Under the pieces are notes generated by a model that worked only from the letters and a program-made list of their open reading frames with translations, had not been told where the DNA came from and ran no database searches. From positions 1 through 7,007 of the forward strand of contig DATMOG010000109.1 of NCBI GenBank assembly GCA_035568375.1: DNA of 7,007 nt, read 5' to 3'. Made by a program: the position numbers and the translations under genes. Of the stretch, positions 4,487-7,007 are shown piece after piece. Within the stretch, counting starts at the first letter, position 1, and each line of letters opens with the position of its first letter. Origin of the DNA: JACDET01 sp035568375 (lineage in GTDB: Bacteria; Patescibacteriota; Microgenomatia; Levybacterales; UBA12049).

Positions 4487-5330
4487 CTTCGCTAAGTTTT
4501 GGGATAACTTCGTTCATGGTATAGGAAACAAATTGTTCTCCCAGAGCTGTTAATTCATATCCGTCATCTCTATCAAAAGCTGATGTTATGATTCCACTTC
4601 TTCCAGAGTTTCTATTTTTCGGTTTTGGCAAAAAATTTCCAGCATAGTCCCTTTCTCTATGTTGTCGAATTACATGTCCAACACTCAAATCATGTATAAT
4701 CCTTTTGTATAAATCAGCTTCTGCCGAATCTTCTCTTGGCAACTCTTGGTTAGGATGAGTATTTATCCAAATATCGTAACGAGTATATCCTGCATGATTG
4801 AATAACGCTCCTATTACTCTAAAATGACCTTCCGAGTAGTCATCAATCCATTTGATAAATAAACTAACAACATCATCAGAACAAATAGTAGTAGAAGCAG
4901 CATTTGTAAGTAAATTTCTTATTAGTCGTCTTTTTTCTTCGCTTTCAGCAGCAGACCAATCTCGAAGGGCTTTTTTAAGCAGTTTTAAATATTCAGGACT
5001 TTTAAGCCTTTCACGTATTTTCTCATCTGTGAGATCAAGTCGAGCAATAACTTCACGAATAGTTTGAACAATTTCTTTTATCTCATCTGCCTGTAAACGA
5101 ATCCAGTTTAGTATTGCATTATTAAATTCTTCTTGTTGTTTACCACCATCACTTGTCGTTGCCTGTATTGCAGCATTGGTTACGGCGCTGCCTATTCCTG
5201 TTAGAGGAGCATATTCGGGTGGAACAAAACCAAATAAACACGTAAGAATAAATTGAATAAGCGGTGGGATTTGAGACGTGTTTGCCGTTCGAGCTAATTC
5301 TTCTAATTTATCTGTGTTAGGATGATCCAT
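4476..5330 (-). CDS. Conserved hypothetical protein with hydrophobic N-terminus, coiled coil and C-terminal YTMNEV motif
   Basis: The 284-residue protein has a hydrophobic stretch at about 22-57 (IPPLIQFILTCLFGFV, then PLTGIGSAVTNAAI) that could be a membrane hairpin. A charged helix or coiled coil follows at 64-125. A central helical block (130-178) reads EEKRRLIRNLLTNAAS, SDDVVSLFIKWIDDY and FRVIGALFNH. A tail ends YELTALGEQFVSYTMNEVIP (258-277), winged-helix-like. I recall widely scattered hypothetical proteins with the EEKR..LIRxLLTNA and YTMNEV patterns, but no function. The layout of hydrophobic segment, helical block and short winged-helix-like end loosely resembles Abi-alpha/DUF4393 proteins, which is an analogy only. 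It starts 24 bases after the deacetylase gene without a Shine-Dalgarno; TAAGAT lies 8 bases before the ATG. Confidence 0.75.
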   Translation of the reverse strand: MDHPNTDKLEELARTANTSQIPPLIQFILTCLFGFVPPEYAPLTGIGSAVTNAAIQATTSDGGKQQEEFNNAILNWIRLQADEIKEIVQTIREVIARLDLTDEKIRERLKSPEYLKLLKKALRDWSAAESEEKRRLIRNLLTNAASTTICSDDVVSLFIKWIDDYSEGHFRVIGALFNHAGYTRYDIWINTHPNQELPREDSAEADLYKRIIHDLSVGHVIRQHRERDYAGNFLPKPKNRNSGRSGIITSAFDRDDGYELTALGEQFVSYTMNEVIPKLSEEVK

Positions 5331-5354
5331 ATAAGAAAATCTTAGTTCAGTTTA

Positions 5355-5966
5355 CTATTGTGTGAACAATTCGGGACCTTTAGTGAATTCGTACTCCATA
5401 AGTCCTTTCAAGACGTTCCATAAACCGAATTGGGTTACGTATGCCTTCTCAAAAATCTCTTTTTTCTTTTTCAGAATTTCATGAGTGAGTCCTACTGAAT
5501 TTACAGTAGATTTTGTTGGTTGAGGTGTTATATTTATATCGCCCGGATATACAAAGTCCCATACATTTGAAAATAAATCATGCACGATCTTATTAACACC
5601 CTTATGATGTTCGTGTCCATACTCTCCCATTGAATTATGTGTAAAAACTATATCAGGAGAAAGACTGAGTTTTTGGATTGAGTTTTTCCAATCATCAATA
5701 TCAGTTTCTGACAGAGGTTGTCCTTCGTCTGTTTTTTGTAAACTTAAAAAGGAAGTTATATTAACGCCACTATTTTTATAAAGCTCCATTGCTTTTCTGA
5801 GCTCTTCCGGTCTAGGAGTATTCATTTGCATTGTTAAACATACAACAGACCAATTCCAGTTTGGATAAGAGAGTAGAGTACCTCCGCAAAATATTGTTTC
5901 ATCATCAGGGTGGGCTACAATCAAGAGGGAGTTTGGATTGTTTTTATTGTTGATGTTCCAGTTCAT
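5355..5966 (-). CDS. PIG-L/LmbE-family zinc-dependent deacetylase
   Basis: The 203-residue protein carries the family's metal site. LLIVAHPDDETIFCGGTL (residues 14-31) holds His19 and Asp22 as zinc ligands with Asp21 as the likely catalytic base. GEYGHEHHKGVN (114-125) supplies the HxxH, with His121 as the probable third ligand. Family members remove N-acetyl groups from GlcNAc-containing substrates such as GlcNAc-phosphatidylinositol, GlcNAc-inositol or teicoplanin-type sugars. The substrate here is unknown. It is slightly shorter than MshB-type enzymes and has no signal peptide, so it should act in the cytoplasm. The middle (PRPEELRKAMELYKNSGV, 51-68) matches the usual RxxE/A helix. It follows the DUF6941-like gene by 32 bases and precedes the 284-residue gene by 24, so the three probably form a transcription unit. 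No Shine-Dalgarno is evident. Confidence 0.93.
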   Translation of the reverse strand: MNWNINNKNNPNSLLIVAHPDDETIFCGGTLLSYPNWNWSVVCLTMQMNTPRPEELRKAMELYKNSGVNITSFLSLQKTDEGQPLSETDIDDWKNSIQKLSLSPDIVFTHNSMGEYGHEHHKGVNKIVHDLFSNVWDFVYPGDINITPQPTKSTVNSVGLTHEILKKKKEIFEKAYVTQFGLWNVLKGLMEYEFTKGPELFTQ

Positions 5967-5998
5967 AGTTATTCAAACGACTAAGAGTGAATACCATA

Positions 5999-6457
5999 TT
6001 AGTTTGGCTGAGTATCAATAATTTTATTTACGTGTACTTCTAAAGGTACTTCTGCAACAGTTTTGTATGTTTTATCTTCCTCTTCTTTAAGGCTCACTCT
6101 AAAAATGTAATCACCAGATTCTTCTACAGCTAACCCTAATACTCTAATTCTTGTTCTCATCCGTCTCATGGTTTCTGGCATTTCAAATGTTTGAGCGATT
6201 GTATTAAATATCTTGTTTTGGGGATTGATAAACTCTACTTTAAGATCAGCTTTGGTAAGTTTTTTTGTTTCTTTGAACAACATACTAACTACCTCAAATT
6301 CAAGAGGAAGATTGATAGTCTTCACATTTTTTGCATCTTGTTCCTTTAATTTAAGATCAAGAGCGATCTGTTCCATAACCTCATTAAGGCTAATGTTATT
6401 TGTTTCGCTGTCTATGACACTTTTTCTGCATAGCACAGTCCAAATATGTTTAAGCAT
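5999..6457 (-). CDS. DUF6941-like protein
   Basis: The 152-residue protein opens HIWTVLCRKSVIDSETNNIS (4-23), then LNEVMEQI. It continues with alternating strands (INLPLEFEVVSMLF, LKVEFINP, FRVSL, AEVPLEVHV). The order of 'vW.vLC...iiD..TN.iSL..v.E.i' and a beta-sandwich is what I associate with DUF6941. No enzyme motif is visible; the function of the family is unknown to me. The start is well fixed: AGGAGGT lies at 6468-6474, 10 bases upstream of the ATG. That ATG overlaps the last 8 bases of the antitoxin gene (ATGCTTAA), so translation is coupled. It may therefore be a third component made in fixed ratio to the antitoxin, or simply the next gene of the operon. It is followed by the deacetylase after 32 bases. 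Confidence 0.7.
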   Translation of the reverse strand: MLKHIWTVLCRKSVIDSETNNISLNEVMEQIALDLKLKEQDAKNVKTINLPLEFEVVSMLFKETKKLTKADLKVEFINPQNKIFNTIAQTFEMPETMRRMRTRIRVLGLAVEESGDYIFRVSLKEEEDKTYKTVAEVPLEVHVNKIIDTQPN

Positions 6458-6896
6458 AAGTGTGTATACCTCCTAAATCTTTAATACTATTGGGTTCTGC
6501 CTTAGACGCAACATATACAAAAGATGGAGTATATGCGTTAGGGTTCTTATTAGTAACTATCCGTAACTTTGGTTGGGGAGTAGTATTTTGTGATTTCTCA
6601 TTTACTTTTACAGACATATTTTCCATAAATCCGAATCGCACGATTAAATGAGTGCGTAATGCCTTAGCAATCTTTTCTAAAAAGCTCAAGCTCGGGAGAG
6701 AAACACCTCTTTCAGCCCTAGCGATACCAGATTGTTTAGTATGAATCATTTCTGCCAATTTTTTTTGTGTAATTCCTTTTAAGATACGAGCTTCGATAAG
6801 CATTTGACTTATTTCATAGGGTAAGTCGTATGATTCAAATTCTTTTTTAACTTCTGGTTTTTTTGATAGTTCTTTTACTAAATCTTTCAAGTCCAT
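6450..6896 (-). CDS. higA: HigA-type XRE antitoxin
   Basis: From the ATG at 6896 the protein has 148 residues. An N-terminal MDLKDLVKELSKKPEVKKEF helix pair leads into an XRE helix-turn-helix (about 29-81). This has EARILKGITQKKLAEMI, recognition helix TKQSGIARAERG, then SLPSLSFLEKIAKAL and LIVRFGF. This is the standard arrangement of HigA-like antitoxins, which neutralise a RelE-fold mRNA-cutting toxin and repress their own promoter. The preceding frame ends like a HigB/Gp49 toxin, in the usual higB-higA order. The start is chosen because a perfect AAGGAGG (6905-6911) lies 8 bases upstream; a TTG at 6923 would put that site inside the gene. The tail after residue 92 is about 55 residues long and not part of the usual fold; it contains PKLRIVTNKNPNAYTPSFVY. 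It overlaps the DUF6941-like gene by 8 bases. Confidence 0.88.
   Translation of the reverse strand: MDLKDLVKELSKKPEVKKEFESYDLPYEISQMLIEARILKGITQKKLAEMIHTKQSGIARAERGVSLPSLSFLEKIAKALRTHLIVRFGFMENMSVKVNEKSQNTTPQPKLRIVTNKNPNAYTPSFVYVASKAEPNSIKDLGGIHTYA
6468..6474 (-). promoter_or_regulatory. Strong Shine-Dalgarno of the DUF6941-like gene, inside the antitoxin gene
   Basis: AGGAGGT on the minus strand, 10 bases before the ATG at 6457. It encodes part of the antitoxin's LGGIHTYA end, so the two genes are translationally linked. Confidence 0.75.
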
Positions 6897-6904
6897 ATTC
6901 AAAA

Positions 6905-6911
6905 CCTCCTT
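6905..6911 (-). promoter_or_regulatory. Strong Shine-Dalgarno deciding the antitoxin start
   Basis: AAGGAGG on the minus strand, 8 bases before the ATG at 6896. It overlaps the last bases of the toxin stop codon and fixes the antitoxin start against an upstream TTG. Confidence 0.85.
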
Positions 6912-7007
6912 AATTTTTTGCAAGTGCTAATTGCAAATCAAGTTCTCTTGCTCTTTGCACAGCTACCTTAATTTCATGTAAGGGAGTGTTATTACTCTTT
7001 TTAGTAA
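6910..7007 (-). CDS. higB: C-terminal end of a HigB/Gp49-like toxin (partial)
   Basis: The last 31 codons of a frame entering from the right edge read TKKSNNTPLHEIKVAVQRAR followed by ELDLQLALAKN, then TAA at 6910-6912. The pattern F-x-K-K-x-x-x-T-P-x-x-E-I-x-x-A-x-x-R is the characteristic C-terminus of phage-derived Gp49-like (DUF891) toxins of the HigB/RelE superfamily, which act as ribosome-associated or free mRNA endonucleases. The catalytic core lies outside the window. It is followed at once by the antitoxin gene, whose Shine-Dalgarno overlaps this stop codon; this is the classic toxin-first HigBA order. The C-terminal ELDLQLALAKN extends slightly past the usual end. The family call rests on about 20 residues and the neighbour. 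Confidence 0.8.
   Translation of the reverse strand, partial: TKKSNNTPLHEIKVAVQRARELDLQLALAKN

Noticed and set aside
4852..5067. Plus-strand open frame of 71 codons
   Set aside because: It is antisense to the well-supported 284-residue gene and has a low-complexity Ser/Arg-rich translation with no start signal.
6213..6651. Plus-strand open frames of 87 and 63 codons
   Set aside because: Both are antisense to the DUF6941-like and antitoxin genes, lack ribosome-binding sites and show no family pattern.
6897..6923. TTG start of the antitoxin at 6923
   Set aside because: The perfect AAGGAGG at 6905-6911 sits inside that version and is ideally spaced for the ATG at 6896.
1..7007. TGA recoded as glycine, as in some CPR lineages
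   Set aside because: The long frames contain no internal TGA and use normal glycine codons. The one full gene ending in TGA is followed directly by TAA, so recoding is not strictly excluded there but is not needed.
1..7007. CRISPR array, tRNA or rRNA gene
   Set aside because: No regularly spaced repeats of suitable length, no cloverleaf sequence with a T-loop, and no rRNA segments were seen on either strand.

Overview
The window is AT-rich bacterial DNA from one coherent source. Several features point to a Candidate Phyla Radiation (Patescibacteria) genome, perhaps the Microgenomates side. These are a DUF5659-type protein, a 58-residue protein ending its conserved part in 'IYRQIPK', a TPTPVPPTPTP-type linker on a membrane-anchored protein, and several genes with a -10 box so close to the ATG that the mRNA should be nearly leaderless. 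This placement rests on family recall, not on a marker gene; no rRNA, tRNA or ribosomal protein gene is present. The long frames carry no internal TGA, so the standard bacterial code fits.

Left part (1-2295, nearly all minus strand): this looks like part of an integrative mobile element. In transcription order it holds an unrecognised 259-residue protein, a DUF5659-type protein, a 58-residue small protein that overlaps the next gene out of frame, a winged-helix DNA-binding protein, and then, 7 bases later, the N-terminus of a serine recombinase. The recombinase opens with a clear catalytic N-terminus but loses its family sequence after about 23 residues. The DNA beyond carries the C-terminal end of an unidentified plus-strand gene. 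The simplest reading is that an insertion sequence has interrupted the recombinase and immobilised the element.

Middle (2296-4464): a small XRE regulator (minus) diverges from a two-helix membrane protein with an exported domain (plus). Between them lies a near-perfect 18-bp palindrome on the -35 box of the plus gene, a natural operator. A structured 258-bp gap follows, and then a DUF2971 protein on the plus strand.

Right part (4476-7007, minus strand): a compact operon-like run. It starts off-window with a HigB/Gp49-like toxin whose last 31 residues are visible, then a HigA-type antitoxin with a strong Shine-Dalgarno, then a DUF6941-like protein overlapping it by 8 bases with its own strong Shine-Dalgarno. 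A PIG-L/LmbE-type deacetylase and a 284-residue protein of unknown role follow. This last gene meets DUF2971 tail to tail, with one hairpin spanning both stop codons. The DUF2971, PIG-L, DUF6941 and 284-residue genes around a toxin-antitoxin pair look like mobile or defence cargo, but no known defence system is recognised.
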